Source: Candidatus Sodalis pierantonius str. SOPE (GTDB lineage Bacteria; Pseudomonadota; Gammaproteobacteria; Enterobacterales; Enterobacteriaceae). Taken from it: 64,000 nt of DNA. The stretch lies in NCBI RefSeq assembly GCF_000517405.1, contig NZ_CP006568.1, positions 310,001 through 374,000 on the forward strand. The letters are read 5' to 3'. Below, piece after piece: positions 44,942 through 54,637 of this stretch; within the stretch, counting starts at the first letter, position 1, and the number at the start of each line of letters is the position of its first letter. Position numbers and translations under genes: made by a program. The notes beneath the pieces are model-generated. The model did no database searches and was not told the origin of the DNA. It was given only the letters and a program-made list of their open reading frames with translations.

Positions 44942-46024
44942 AGCGGTACCCCCGCGGCAATGGACAACGCCTGACGCCCAGCCATACAGGATATTCGGGT
45001 AGAAAAAGGCGATACGCGCCGGATCCTGCGCCAGCATGCGCCGCTGCGTTTCGCGGATAAGGGCGGGGTCGAGCGAGTCCTCCTCATACAGCACCGGCAC
45101 CTGCTGCGCGACCAAATCCTGGCAGAACGGATTGTGCCGGCTAAGTACGAATGGCAGGCCCAACTGAATCAGCAGGCTCAGCGTGCCGATGCCCTGCTGG
45201 CGCTGGAAGAGGAAATAGCCAGCGTCGCATTCCTGCAACAGCGCGAGATAATCGTTAAAGGCCAGCGGTTCGGTGAGGATCCGCACCTGTCCCTCGGGGA
45301 AGCAGCGCTCGCTTTCCGCGCGCACCGTGGCGATATAGGTATCGTTGCCGGCGGGATAGCCCATCGGCACGATGATCTTGACCGCGCTGCCGAATTGATG
45401 ATGAATGGCGCGCAGCGCCTGGCAATGGCGGTTGGAGGGATCCCCGGAATTGCCCACCAGCAGCGTTAGCGGCCGGTTGCCTACCTCCGCTGGCGCCACC
45501 CGCACGATATCCGCGGCCAGCCGGGTAGGGAAATAGAGCAGCGAAGCCGGCACCGACGGATGCCGCTGGCGATAGCAGGCCAGATCGCCGCGGGTGGCGA
45601 AGACATGACCGACCCGCCCCTGGGCACGGCGGCGCAGCAAATAGAACAGCCGGTGGCGCAGGCGGCGCGATTCCTCATACAGATCCGCGCCCCATACGTG
45701 CCAGCTTATACGCGCAGGGCAGATTTTGCCCGCCAGCATCGCCAGCCAGAGCGAGGGATTGAATTGGCCGTGCAGAAAATAACGTTCGTCCGGCGCCGCG
45801 GCGGCGCGGTGCACCAGCGCTTTGGTCAGTGCCCGCTTACTGTCAAAACGCTCGATATCCAGCTGATCGTAGCCGGAAAATGGCGCGCCGTCCGGGGCGA
45901 CCACCATAAATCGCCGGGTCTGCGCCGGCGGGTAGATTGCCGCCAGCGTATCATTGAAGAAACGCAGCACCGTCAGATTATGATGGGGGATATCGGATCC
46001 CAGCACATGTATCAAATTGCTCAT
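44942..46024 (-). CDS. wecF: Fuc4NAc transferase WecF, 3' frameshift into wzyE
   Basis: WecF adds Fuc4NAc to lipid II to complete the ECA repeat unit (GT56). Start ATG 46024 overlaps the wzxE stop (ATGA); MSNLIHVLGSDIPHHNLTVL is the family start. Conserved HGQFNPSLWLAMLAG, WHVWGADLY, LLVGNSGDPSNRH and QGIGTLSLLIQLG are intact. After NILYGW an extra G in GGG (44977-44979) changes the original end (RQALSIAAGVPL, stop TGA 44940-44938) to ASGVVHCRGGTA and runs on into wzyE. Only the last dozen residues are lost, so the transferase part should fold. Confidence 0.9.
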
Positions 46025-47271
46025 TTTTTCCTGAGATAAAGTAGGAATACACCGCTGCACAGCGCGAAATAAACGATATAGGTGGCCATATAGGCCTGGG
46101 TCGCGCCCAGCGCGCCGTGGCGCGGAATAAGCCAATGGGAAAAGCCGGTCAGCAGCACAAACTGACTTATTTCAGCCAAGAGATAAACGCGCAGCACGGC
46201 ACGGGCCACCACCAGGTAGCCAAAAACATAGGCGCCCACCTTCAGGACATCCCCCACCAGTTGCCAGGCAAACAGCCCGCTCATGGCGCTGAATTCGGCG
46301 GAAAACAACAGCCGGATCGCTACGTCCCGCAATAGCCAAAGCGTCAGGCTGACCGTCGCCACCGCCGGCAGCACAAAGCGCAGCGCACGCGCGATTTCAC
46401 GCGCTACCGACCGCTTATCATTTAATCGTGACAGCGTGGGCAATAAATAAATGGTAAACGAGGCGGTGATAAACTGCAAATAGGAGTCCGAAATACTGCT
46501 GACGCCCTGCCAAATCCCCACCGCCGCCCAACCCTCCGTACGGGCCAGCAAATTACGCATCATCACATAGGCCACCGGCAGGGTCACCGCGGTGATAAGC
46601 GCCATGACGGTGAACTTGGCCAGCAGCGCGGCATAGCCGCCGTCCCAGGCGGGCAGCAAGAATGAGAGCGGCAGATGGCGCTGGTAGCACAACATGAACA
46701 GCACCGGCAGCAGCGCCATCGCCGGCAACAGCGCCAGCCCGGCCAGAGCGCCCGCATAGCCGCCCAGCCGGTAGCAGACAAAAAAGGCGGCGACGCCAAG
46801 CAGGCTGCCGACACTGATGGCTAACGCATTGCCGGTGGCGTCCCGATACCCTTTTAAAATCGCCAGCCCCAGGTTGGCGCAGGCGATCCCCAGCTGGATA
46901 ACCGCCAGCGCCACGACGGCATCCCGATACCGCTCATGGCCGAACAGAGCGCGGCTGACCGGATCGGCGGCAAAAACAAACACCGCCGCCAGCAGCAGCG
47001 AGGAAGCAAGGACCATCGCCGAGCCGGTGCCCAGCGCCGCGCGCAGCCGATCCGGTTGATGCTGATGCTGCGCTACCAGTTTGGTCATTCCGTTGAAGAT
47101 GCCAGCGCCGGACAGGACGCCCAGCACCGTGACCAATTGGCGAAAATTCCCCGCCTGCCCCACGCCGTCGGGACCGAACGCCACCGCCAGCACCTTCACC
47201 ACCAGCAGACCGGAGCCGATTTTGATAAGCGTGGATAGCGCGGTCCAGACGGATGCGTTCGCCAGCGACAT
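46021..47271 (-). CDS. wzxE: ECA lipid III flippase WzxE
   Basis: WzxE moves the ECA lipid-linked trisaccharide across the inner membrane (MOP/PST superfamily). Start 47271 (MSLANASVWTALSTLIKIGSG) gives 416 residues, the E. coli length; the frame continues upstream but without support. There are about twelve membrane segments, with conserved NFRQLVTVLGVLSGAGIFNG and VGIWQGVSSISDSYLQFITA. Lies between wecE (1 base) and wecF (overlap). Confidence 0.95.
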   Translation of the reverse strand: MSLANASVWTALSTLIKIGSGLLVVKVLAVAFGPDGVGQAGNFRQLVTVLGVLSGAGIFNGMTKLVAQHQHQPDRLRAALGTGSAMVLASSLLLAAVFVFAADPVSRALFGHERYRDAVVALAVIQLGIACANLGLAILKGYRDATGNALAISVGSLLGVAAFFVCYRLGGYAGALAGLALLPAMALLPVLFMLCYQRHLPLSFLLPAWDGGYAALLAKFTVMALITAVTLPVAYVMMRNLLARTEGWAAVGIWQGVSSISDSYLQFITASFTIYLLPTLSRLNDKRSVAREIARALRFVLPAVATVSLTLWLLRDVAIRLLFSAEFSAMSGLFAWQLVGDVLKVGAYVFGYLVVARAVLRVYLLAEISQFVLLTGFSHWLIPRHGALGATQAYMATYIVYFALCSGVFLLYLRKK

Positions 47272-47272
47272 A

Positions 47273-48394
47273 TCAGTTGAAGTAGCCGTATATCGCGTCA
47301 ATGACGCGCTGCTGATCGTCGTCGCTCAGATTGTAAAACAGCGGCAAACGCACCAGGCGCTGACTTTCGCGCTGAGTATGGCGATCGCTGCCGTGGAACC
47401 GACCAAAGCGGCGCCCCGCCGGGCTATCGTGCAGCGGAATGTAATGAAAGACGGACAAGATATCCGCCGCTTTCAAATGGCGGATGAAACCGTCGCGATC
47501 GTCGATATCCCGCAACTTGACATAGAACATGTGGGCATTGTGCAAACAGGTGGCCGGCACCGTCGGCAGCGTCAAACCGTCCAACGACGCCAGCGCAGAC
47601 GCGTAACAATGCCACAGCGCCAGGCGCCGTTGATTGATGATGTCCGCCGCCTCCAGCTGTGCCCATAGATAGGCGGCCTGAATATCCGCCATGAGATAGC
47701 TGGAACCAATATCGCGCCAGGTATACTTATCCACCTGTCCACGGAAAAATTGGCTGCGGTTGGTGCCCTTTTCGCGGACGATTTCCGCCCGCTCAACGAG
47801 GGCCGCATCGTTAATGAGCGTCGCGCCGCCCTCACCGCCGGCGGTATAGTTTTTGGTTTCGTGGAAACTAAAGCAGCCGATATGGCCGAGAGTGCCGAGG
47901 GCGCGCCCTTTATACGTCGCCATGACCCCCTGCGCGGCGTCTTCCACCACCCACAAGCGGTGCCGCTCGGCGATCGCCATGATGGTATCCATTTCACAGG
48001 CCACGCCGGCATAATGAACCGGCACGATAGCGCGGGTTTTGGGCGTGATCGCCACTTCTATCAGCGCCTCATCCATGTTCATCGTGTCCTGGCGGATATC
48101 GACGAAGACAATCGTCGCGCCGCGCAGCACAAAGGCGTTGGCGGTGGACACGAAGGTATAGCTCGGCATAATTACTTCATCGCCGGGGCGGATATCCAGC
48201 AGAATAGCCGCCATCTCCAGCGAGGCGGTGCAGGAAGGCGTCAGCAACACCTTCGCGCTGCCGAAACGCTGCTGGAGCCAGTGTTGGCAGCGCTGGGTAA
48301 ACCCGCCGTCGCCGCACAGCTTGCCGCTGCCCATCGCGGTCTGCATAAAGCCCAATTCGGTGCCGACCACCGGTGGCGCGTTAAATGGAATCAT
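47273..48394 (-). CDS. wecE: dTDP-4-keto-6-deoxyglucose aminotransferase WecE
   Basis: WecE is the PLP aminotransferase that makes dTDP-Fuc4N. ATG 48394 (MIPFNAPPVVGTELGFM) gives 373 residues (E. coli 376). Motifs: LTPSCTASLEMAAIL, MPSYTFVSTANAFVL, VVEDAAQGVMATYK (Asp for PLP), FSFHETKNYTAGGEGG (Lys for PLP). The start overlaps the end of wecD by 14 bases. Confidence 0.95.
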   Translation of the reverse strand: MIPFNAPPVVGTELGFMQTAMGSGKLCGDGGFTQRCQHWLQQRFGSAKVLLTPSCTASLEMAAILLDIRPGDEVIMPSYTFVSTANAFVLRGATIVFVDIRQDTMNMDEALIEVAITPKTRAIVPVHYAGVACEMDTIMAIAERHRLWVVEDAAQGVMATYKGRALGTLGHIGCFSFHETKNYTAGGEGGATLINDAALVERAEIVREKGTNRSQFFRGQVDKYTWRDIGSSYLMADIQAAYLWAQLEAADIINQRRLALWHCYASALASLDGLTLPTVPATCLHNAHMFYVKLRDIDDRDGFIRHLKAADILSVFHYIPLHDSPAGRRFGRFHGSDRHTQRESQRLVRLPLFYNLSDDDQQRVIDAIYGYFN

Positions 48395-49124
48395 GAGGTT
48401 CTCGGTATAACCAATGCGCGGCATGCACTACCCGTGCGCCGCTCGCCAAATAAAGCCGCAGCGCCGGCAGGTTGGCGGTTTGCGTCGCCACCCACAATTG
48501 TCGGAAGCCGCGGCTGCGGCACCAGCCCAGCGCCGCGCGGCACAGCAATTTGCCCGTGCCGCGACCGCGGGCGGCGGGAGACACCGCCAGCAGGCCGATA
48601 CGCGCCGCGTGCCCCCCGATATCCCGGAGCGTTACCAGCCCCGAAATATCGTCGGGCTCCTGCGCCACCAGGCAGAGGTGATCAAAACTGCCCCGTACGG
48701 CGTTTTCCACCCACTGCGCGTAAAAGCGCTGGCGCTCTTCGTCGCTGAACCACGGCGCCCGAAAGCGGCTTTGCACCAACGTCTGCGCCGCCAGCACGCG
48801 CAGCGCGGAAATATCCGCCTCCCCCGCCAGCCGCATTTCCGCCGCCGGCAGCGCCGCAGCACCCGCGACCGGCGCGCCGCCGGCGCAGGCCGGCAGGGTA
48901 TAACAGCAGTCCATTTCGCCTTCCACCGGCCGAAAACCGATGGCGCTAAGCGCATCCATTTGTGCCGTGGCCTGCGCCGCCACTTTCGCCTGCACCAGCG
49001 CAAATCCCGTCAGCGCCGACGGGGTCAAACGCGGCGCGGCGTCGTCAAACACGACGCGGCCCAGGCGGCGGCCGAAAAACTCGCTCTCCCAGGCCAGGAG
49101 GTCAATACTGGCGCGGGCGGACAT
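48381..49124 (-). CDS. wecD: dTDP-Fuc4N acetyltransferase WecD
   Basis: WecD is a GNAT acetyltransferase that completes dTDP-Fuc4NAc. 247 residues (E. coli 224): MSARASIDLLAWESEFFGRR at the start, QSRFRAPWFSDEERQRFYAQ, WVENAVRGSFDHLC, and the acetyl-CoA loop VSPAARGRGTGKLL. The middle (residues ~75-95) is Ala-rich and longer than in E. coli. Overlaps rffH by 23 bases. Confidence 0.93.
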   Translation of the reverse strand: MSARASIDLLAWESEFFGRRLGRVVFDDAAPRLTPSALTGFALVQAKVAAQATAQMDALSAIGFRPVEGEMDCCYTLPACAGGAPVAGAAALPAAEMRLAGEADISALRVLAAQTLVQSRFRAPWFSDEERQRFYAQWVENAVRGSFDHLCLVAQEPDDISGLVTLRDIGGHAARIGLLAVSPAARGRGTGKLLCRAALGWCRSRGFRQLWVATQTANLPALRLYLASGARVVHAAHWLYREPHDSI

Positions 49125-49983
49125 GGAGCAGATCCATCAAGTATTGGCCATAGCCGGTTTTCGCCAGCGCCTGCGCCGCTCGCCGCGCACCGTCATCATC
49201 GAGCCAGCCGTTGCGCCAGCCGATTTCTTCCAGGCAGGCGATTTTAAACCCCTGGCGCTTCTCGACCGTCTGCACAAAGGTACTGGCCTCTATCAGGCTG
49301 TCATGGGTGCCGGTATCCAACCATGCGAAACCGCGCCCCAGCAGCTCGACGTGCAGCCCGCCCTGCTCCAGATACATCTGGTTTATCGAGGTAATCTCCA
49401 GCTCTCCGCGCGCCGAAGGCGTAACCCGTCTCGCGAACTCTACCACCTGGCGATCATAGAAATAGAGACCGGTTACCGCCCAGCGGGAGCGGGGATGGGC
49501 CGGTTTTTCCTCCAGCGCGACGGCGCGGAAATCGTCATCGAACGCCACCACGCCGAACCGCTCGGGATCCATCACCTGATAGGCGAACAGCGTCGCGCCC
49601 TGCTCGCGCGCGGCCACCTGCCGCAGTTTGGGGCTAAAGCCCTGACCAAAATAGATATTGTCGCCAAGCACCAGACAGCAGCGGTCGTCGCCGATAAAGC
49701 TTTCGCCAATCAGAAACGCCTGCGCTATCCCCTCGGAACTGGGCTGGGCGGCATAGGTCAGACGAATACCGAACGCCTCGCCCGCGCCGAGCAGCCGCTT
49801 GAATAACGGCATTTCTTCCGGGGTGGTGATAATCAGGATGTCGCGGATCCCCGCCAGCATCAGCACCGACAGCGGATAATAGATCATCGGTTTGTCGTAC
49901 ACGGGCAACAGTTGTTTGGAAATCCCGCGGGTGATCGGATAGAGGCGGCTGCCGCTGCCGCCCGCCAGAACGATACCTTTCAT
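49102..49983 (-). CDS. rffH: Glucose-1-phosphate thymidylyltransferase RffH
   Basis: RffH makes dTDP-glucose, the start of the Fuc4NAc branch. 293 residues with the nucleotidyltransferase N-terminus MKGIVLAGGSGSRLYPITRG, KQLLPVYDKPMIYYPLSVLM, LVLGDNIYFGQ and RWAVTGLYFYD. It lies 14 bases after rffG. No O-antigen rml cluster adjoins it, so this is the wec-operon copy. Confidence 0.95.
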   Translation of the reverse strand: MKGIVLAGGSGSRLYPITRGISKQLLPVYDKPMIYYPLSVLMLAGIRDILIITTPEEMPLFKRLLGAGEAFGIRLTYAAQPSSEGIAQAFLIGESFIGDDRCCLVLGDNIYFGQGFSPKLRQVAAREQGATLFAYQVMDPERFGVVAFDDDFRAVALEEKPAHPRSRWAVTGLYFYDRQVVEFARRVTPSARGELEITSINQMYLEQGGLHVELLGRGFAWLDTGTHDSLIEASTFVQTVEKRQGFKIACLEEIGWRNGWLDDDGARRAAQALAKTGYGQYLMDLLHVRPRQY

Positions 49984-49997
49984 CTGTCCTCCTCGCC

Positions 49998-51071
49998 TTA
50001 CTGGCCCGGCCCGAGGCCGAGACGCTCGCCGCGATAGCTACCGTCCAGCACCCGCTGCCACCATTCATGATGGGTTAAATACCACTGCACGGTCTTGGCC
50101 ATCCCGCTGTCGAAGGTTTCCTGCGGCCGCCAACCCAATTCGCGCGCAATTTTACCGGCGTCAATCGCATAACGCCGGTCGTGCCCCGGCCGGTCTTCGA
50201 CCTGCGTGATGAGCTGCCTGAACGCGACGACGCCGGGGGGATGAGGCGCGCCGGCCTGCTCCAACAGCCCGCACAGCGCTTCTACTACGTCGATGTTGCG
50301 CCGCTCGTTATGGCCGCCGATGACATAAGTCTCACCGGGGCGGCCGCGGGTCACCACCTGATAGAGGGCGCGGGCATGATCCTCCACATACAGCCAGTCG
50401 CGGATCTGACCGCCGTCGCCGTACACCGGCAGCGGTTTACCCGCCAAGGCGTTGATAATCATCAACGGGATCAGCTTTTCCGGGAAGTGATAGGGGCCAT
50501 AATTATTGGAACAATTCGTCACCAGCACCGGCAGGCCGTAGGTGCGCATCCAGGCGCGCGCCAGGTGGTCGCTGGCGGCTTTCGAGGCGGAGTAGGGACT
50601 ACTGGGCGCATAAGGCGAGCTTTCGTTAAACTGGCTACCGTCATTGGGCAGATCGCCGTACACTTCATCGGTGGAGACATGGTGAAAGCGAAAGGCGGCG
50701 CGCGCGGCCGTAGGCAAGGTCTGCCAATACCCGCGGGCCGCTTCCAGCAGAATCGAGGTCCCGGTGATGTTGGTATCGATAAACGCCGCCGGGCCGTCAA
50801 TGGAGCGATCGACATGGCTCTCCGCCGCCAGATGCATGATGGCATCCGGCTGGAACTCCGCGAGCAGCTGCGCCATTGTCGGGCCGTCACCGATATCGGC
50901 GCGGGCAAAACGATAATGGGGATGGTCGGCGACGGGCGCCAGCGAGTCCAAATTGCCGGCATAGGTCAGTTTATCCACCACTAACACCCGATCCGCGGTG
51001 GCGCCGAGAATATAGCGTACCAGCGCCGAGCCGATAAACCCCGCACCGCCGGTAATCAGCAGGCATCTCAT
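49998..51071 (-). CDS. rffG: dTDP-glucose 4,6-dehydratase RffG
   Basis: RffG forms dTDP-4-keto-6-deoxyglucose. Start 51071 (MRCLLITGGAGFIGSALVRY) overlaps the wecC stop (ATGA) and gives 357 residues (E. coli 355). NAD loop GGAGFIG, VSTDEVYGDLP (Thr-Asp-Glu catalytic set), SPYSASKAASDH (Tyr-x3-Lys), NCSNNYGPYHFPEKLIP. Confidence 0.95.
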   Translation of the reverse strand: MRCLLITGGAGFIGSALVRYILGATADRVLVVDKLTYAGNLDSLAPVADHPHYRFARADIGDGPTMAQLLAEFQPDAIMHLAAESHVDRSIDGPAAFIDTNITGTSILLEAARGYWQTLPTAARAAFRFHHVSTDEVYGDLPNDGSQFNESSPYAPSSPYSASKAASDHLARAWMRTYGLPVLVTNCSNNYGPYHFPEKLIPLMIINALAGKPLPVYGDGGQIRDWLYVEDHARALYQVVTRGRPGETYVIGGHNERRNIDVVEALCGLLEQAGAPHPPGVVAFRQLITQVEDRPGHDRRYAIDAGKIARELGWRPQETFDSGMAKTVQWYLTHHEWWQRVLDGSYRGERLGLGPGQ

Positions 51072-52330
51072 CGCCAGACTCCGCGCGTATCCACCACCCA
51101 GCGCTGACGGATGGCGGAAGGCGCGAGGGCGCGGAATTGGCGATGATCCACCAGCATAACCAGAACATCGGCCGTCGCCAGCGCCTGGTCCCTGTCCGCC
51201 AGAGTGACCAATCCGTCCAACGAGGCCGGCAGCGCGTCGACATTCGGCTCCACCGCCAACGTCTGGCCGCGATGCCAACGGGCGATGAGCTCGGTCACAT
51301 GCAGCGCCGGGCTTTCACGCAGGTCGTCGATATCCGGTTTAAACGCCAGCCCGAAGCAAGCGATGGTCACATCGCTACTGCCGCGCCCGCTGTCGTTAAG
51401 GCAGTCCGCCACCGCCGCCTTCACTTTTTCCACCACCCAATCGGGTTTGTCGTCATTCACCTGGCGCGCGGTGCGGATAAGCCGCGCCGGCGCCGGATTC
51501 TGGGCCACGATAAACCACGGATCCACCGCGATGCAATGGCCACCGACGCCCGGTCCCGGCTGCAAAATATTGACCCGCGGATGGCGATTGGCCAGCGCTA
51601 TCAGCTCCCAGACGTTGATTTGCTGTTCCGCGCAGATGACCGACAGCTCATTGGCGAAGGCAATGTTCACATCGCGGAAGCTATTCTCGGTCAGCTTACA
51701 CATTTCGGCGGTGCGGGCATTGGTCACCACGCACTCTCCTTCCAGGAAGATGCGATACAGCTCGGCGGCGCGCGCCGAGCAGCGCGGCGTCATGCCGCCG
51801 ATCACCCGGTCATTTTTAATCAGCTCCACCATGATCTTGCCGGGCAGCACCCGCTCCGGGCAATAGGCGATATTGATATCCGCCGCCTCTCCCGCCTGGT
51901 GCGGGAAGGTCAGATCGGGACGCGCGGCCGCCAGCCAGCCGGCCATCTGTTCAGTTGTTCCCACCGGCGACGTGGACTCAAGGATTACCAGACATCCCGG
52001 CTCTAAAACCGGCACCAGCGATAACGCCGCCGCCTTGACATAGCTCAGATCCGGTTCATGGTCATCCTGAAAGGGTGTCGGTACGGCGATGAGGAACGCG
52101 TCCGCCGGCTGCGGCTGGCTCACCGCCCGCAGCAGACCCTGGCGCACGGCATCGGTCACAACCCGGTCCAAATCCGGTTCAATGATGTGTATTGCGCCGC
52201 GGTTAATGGTGTCTACCGCATACTGGTTTGTGTCTACGCCTATCACCCGTTTGCGGCGCGAGGCAAACGCCGCGGCGGTGGGCAGACCGATATACCCCAG
52301 TCCAATAACGGAAATTGTGTCAAAATTCAT
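51068..52330 (-). CDS. wecC: UDP-ManNAc dehydrogenase WecC
   Basis: WecC oxidises UDP-ManNAc twice to UDP-ManNAcA. 420 residues, the E. coli length: NAD loop VIGLGYIGLPTAAAFAS, EMCKLTENSFRDVNIAFANE (catalytic Lys and Asn region), PGPGVGGHCIAVDPWF (catalytic Cys) and CFGLAFKPDIDDLRESP. Four bases separate it from wecB. Confidence 0.96.
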   Translation of the reverse strand: MNFDTISVIGLGYIGLPTAAAFASRRKRVIGVDTNQYAVDTINRGAIHIIEPDLDRVVTDAVRQGLLRAVSQPQPADAFLIAVPTPFQDDHEPDLSYVKAAALSLVPVLEPGCLVILESTSPVGTTEQMAGWLAAARPDLTFPHQAGEAADINIAYCPERVLPGKIMVELIKNDRVIGGMTPRCSARAAELYRIFLEGECVVTNARTAEMCKLTENSFRDVNIAFANELSVICAEQQINVWELIALANRHPRVNILQPGPGVGGHCIAVDPWFIVAQNPAPARLIRTARQVNDDKPDWVVEKVKAAVADCLNDSGRGSSDVTIACFGLAFKPDIDDLRESPALHVTELIARWHRGQTLAVEPNVDALPASLDGLVTLADRDQALATADVLVMLVDHRQFRALAPSAIRQRWVVDTRGVWR

Positions 52331-52334
52331 GGAT

Positions 52335-53459
52335 TCACCTGCTATCTTTTTTTAATACCGTGATAATCCGCTCACAGGCATGGCCATCGCCGTAGGGGTT
52401 ATGCGCCCGGCTCATCCGTTGATACGCCTGGGCATCATTGAGCAACTGCGATACCGCCTGGTGAATCGCCTGCTCATCCGTCCCTACCAGCCGCACGGTG
52501 CCGGCCGCCACCGCCTCCGGCCGCTCGGTGGTATCGCGCATCACCAGCACCGCTTTCCCCAACGAGGGAGCTTCTTCCTGGATCCCGCCGGAATCTGTCA
52601 GAATAATCGTGGCTCGATTCATTAAATAAACGAACGGCAAATAGTCCTGTGGATCAATGAGTTTTATATTGGCGATACCGCTCAGCATACGGTTTACCGG
52701 TTCGCTAACGTTAGGATTAAGATGCACTGGATAGACCACCTGCACGTCGGGGTGATCAAGCGCAATACGCGCCAGCGCGGCGCAAATGCGCTTGAAACCG
52801 TCGCCAAAGCTCTCGCGGCGATGGCCGGTGACCAATATCATCTTCTGCACACCGTCGAGAAACGCGTAACGCTCATCCAAGCTGGCGCGCAGCCCGGCAT
52901 TACTCATTACCCGGTCCCACACCCAAAATAGCGCGTCAATCACCGTATTGCCGGTCACCGCGATGCGCGCCGCCGGCAGCCCTTCCGCCAGCAAATTGGC
53001 GCGGGCATTGTCGGTGGGTGCGAAATGCCAGCGGGCCAGGTGGCCGGTCAATTTACGATTCGCCTCCTCCGGCCAGGGAGAGGACAGATCGCCGGTGCGC
53101 AGGCCCGCTTCCACATGGCCCACGGGGATATGTTGATAAAACGCCGCCAGACTGGCGGCCAGGGTGGTGGTGGTATCGCCATGCACCAGCACCACGTCTG
53201 GACGGAAGTCGTCTAGGACGGGCTGCATGCCGGTCAATATGCGGCTGGTTATCTCGCCAAGGCCCTGCGCCGGGCGCATGATATCCAAATCGTAATCGGG
53301 CACGATCGCAAACAGGCGCAACACCTGATCCAGCATCTCGCGATGTTGGGCCGTCACGCAGACGCGGGTCTCGAAGGCCGGATCAGCGGCCAGGGCCAGA
53401 ACCAGCGGCGCCATTTTGATGGCTTCCGGCCGTGTGCCAAAGACGACTAACACTTTCAC
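52335..53459 (-). CDS. wecB: UDP-GlcNAc 2-epimerase WecB
   Basis: WecB interconverts UDP-GlcNAc and UDP-ManNAc. GTG 53459 is taken as start (protein MKVLVVFGTRPEAIKMAPLV), after GGAAC; 374 residues. Conserved VCVTAQHREMLDQVL, VLVHGDTTTTLA, HVEAGLRTGD, TGHRRESFGDGF, HLNPNV and DSGGIQEEAPSLGK. Confidence 0.95.
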   Translation of the reverse strand: MKVLVVFGTRPEAIKMAPLVLALAADPAFETRVCVTAQHREMLDQVLRLFAIVPDYDLDIMRPAQGLGEITSRILTGMQPVLDDFRPDVVLVHGDTTTTLAASLAAFYQHIPVGHVEAGLRTGDLSSPWPEEANRKLTGHLARWHFAPTDNARANLLAEGLPAARIAVTGNTVIDALFWVWDRVMSNAGLRASLDERYAFLDGVQKMILVTGHRRESFGDGFKRICAALARIALDHPDVQVVYPVHLNPNVSEPVNRMLSGIANIKLIDPQDYLPFVYLMNRATIILTDSGGIQEEAPSLGKAVLVMRDTTERPEAVAAGTVRLVGTDEQAIHQAVSQLLNDAQAYQRMSRAHNPYGDGHACERIITVLKKDSR

Positions 53460-53565
53460 AACAGTTCCCTTTATTCTGAGCAAAGCCGGCAACGGCTTGG
53501 AATACATTCGGCCGCGCGGCTAACGGCAGCGGACTATTCCGACAGTTTAATGCCTGTCAGCGGCA

Positions 53566-54618
53566 TTAACGACGGCGCGCCAGCGCGACGCCCGCGCCCA
53601 GCAGCATACCTACGGCTCCCCACAGCACAAGCAGGAACAGGCGGCGTGGCTTATCGCGTTTTACCGGCTCTTCAGGGGTCCTCAAATAACGGTAGGTCTT
53701 AAAGCTCTTGTTTAAAACCGGCCCTACATTGAGGGTAGTCAACATCGCGCGGTTTTGGTCGTAATCGGTATCATAGGCCGGTCCGGCCGCCTGCAGAGCG
53801 TCCAAACGTGCCTGCAGGAGCGGGTGGCCCAACAGGAACATTTCGGATTGCGGCAAATTCTCGGCGGCGACGTCGGTTCGGCTGCGGTCGATACCCTGCG
53901 TGAGCGCCAGTTTCAACGCCTGATTAAGCTGTTGCTGCTCGCGCTGATATACCGCCGCGGCCACCGCCTCCTGCCGCTTCACCTGCGCTTTGAGCGAGAC
54001 GGTGCGCGCGGCCCAGGCGGCCATAACATCCTCATTGAGATGGTTGGCCGCGCGCTGGTTGGCGAAATCCACATAGCGACGCAGCAGCTGATTGGCGTCC
54101 GGCGCGGTTTCCGCCACCAGCCGCGCGCTGTCGGGCAGTTTTTTCACCTCGTCGCGCGGCAGGAACTGAATGGCGTTAATCAACTCATCCAGCAGCACCG
54201 CGTCGGCGTGGGCGTCGCCCTTTTTGCGCGTTTGATAATAGGGGCTGGCGAGCCAGAAATCCCAGCGGGTGTCGTAGGATGCGAGTTGGCGCAAGAATTC
54301 CTGATACGCTTCATCGGCAATCGAGGGGGTGTCAGAGGTCGGCAGCGCGGTATTTTTCACATCCAAATTGCGCAAAAACTGCTGCTGGGAGAAGTAGCCG
54401 CCCTGTACATTCATCGTCGGTTTGTCGGTAATGGCGATGGCGGTCCACTCCTGGCGCGCCACGAAGGAGTATATAAGCGCGCCCAGCGCAAACGCGAGCG
54501 CATAGGCGATGACGGTAACCTTGCCGCGCCACAGGACGCATAGCAGACCGCGCAAGTCCAGTTCATTGTCGATAGCCTGTCCCCGGCCGGCGGAGGAGGG
54601 TGAGCTAGCAGGTGTCAT
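53566..54618 (-). CDS. wzzE: ECA chain-length regulator WzzE
   Basis: WzzE is an inner-membrane polysaccharide co-polymerase that sets ECA chain length. 350 residues: N-terminal helix (VTVIAYALAFALGALIYSFV), a large periplasmic coiled-coil domain, and a C-terminal helix (LFLLVLWGAVGMLLGAGVAL) preceded by the Pro-rich YLRTPEEPVKRDKPRR of the Wzz family. Follows wecA by 19 bases. Confidence 0.94.
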   Translation of the reverse strand: MTPASSPSSAGRGQAIDNELDLRGLLCVLWRGKVTVIAYALAFALGALIYSFVARQEWTAIAITDKPTMNVQGGYFSQQQFLRNLDVKNTALPTSDTPSIADEAYQEFLRQLASYDTRWDFWLASPYYQTRKKGDAHADAVLLDELINAIQFLPRDEVKKLPDSARLVAETAPDANQLLRRYVDFANQRAANHLNEDVMAAWAARTVSLKAQVKRQEAVAAAVYQREQQQLNQALKLALTQGIDRSRTDVAAENLPQSEMFLLGHPLLQARLDALQAAGPAYDTDYDQNRAMLTTLNVGPVLNKSFKTYRYLRTPEEPVKRDKPRRLFLLVLWGAVGMLLGAGVALARRR

Positions 54619-54637
54619 TTTCGTCCCGAATTTCCGT

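Noticed and set aside
43565..46135. Treating the 856-codon ORF from 46135 as one ancestral gene
   Set aside because: The first 37 codons lie inside wzxE, and the true wecF stop and wzyE start are still visible in the sequence, so the fusion is secondary.
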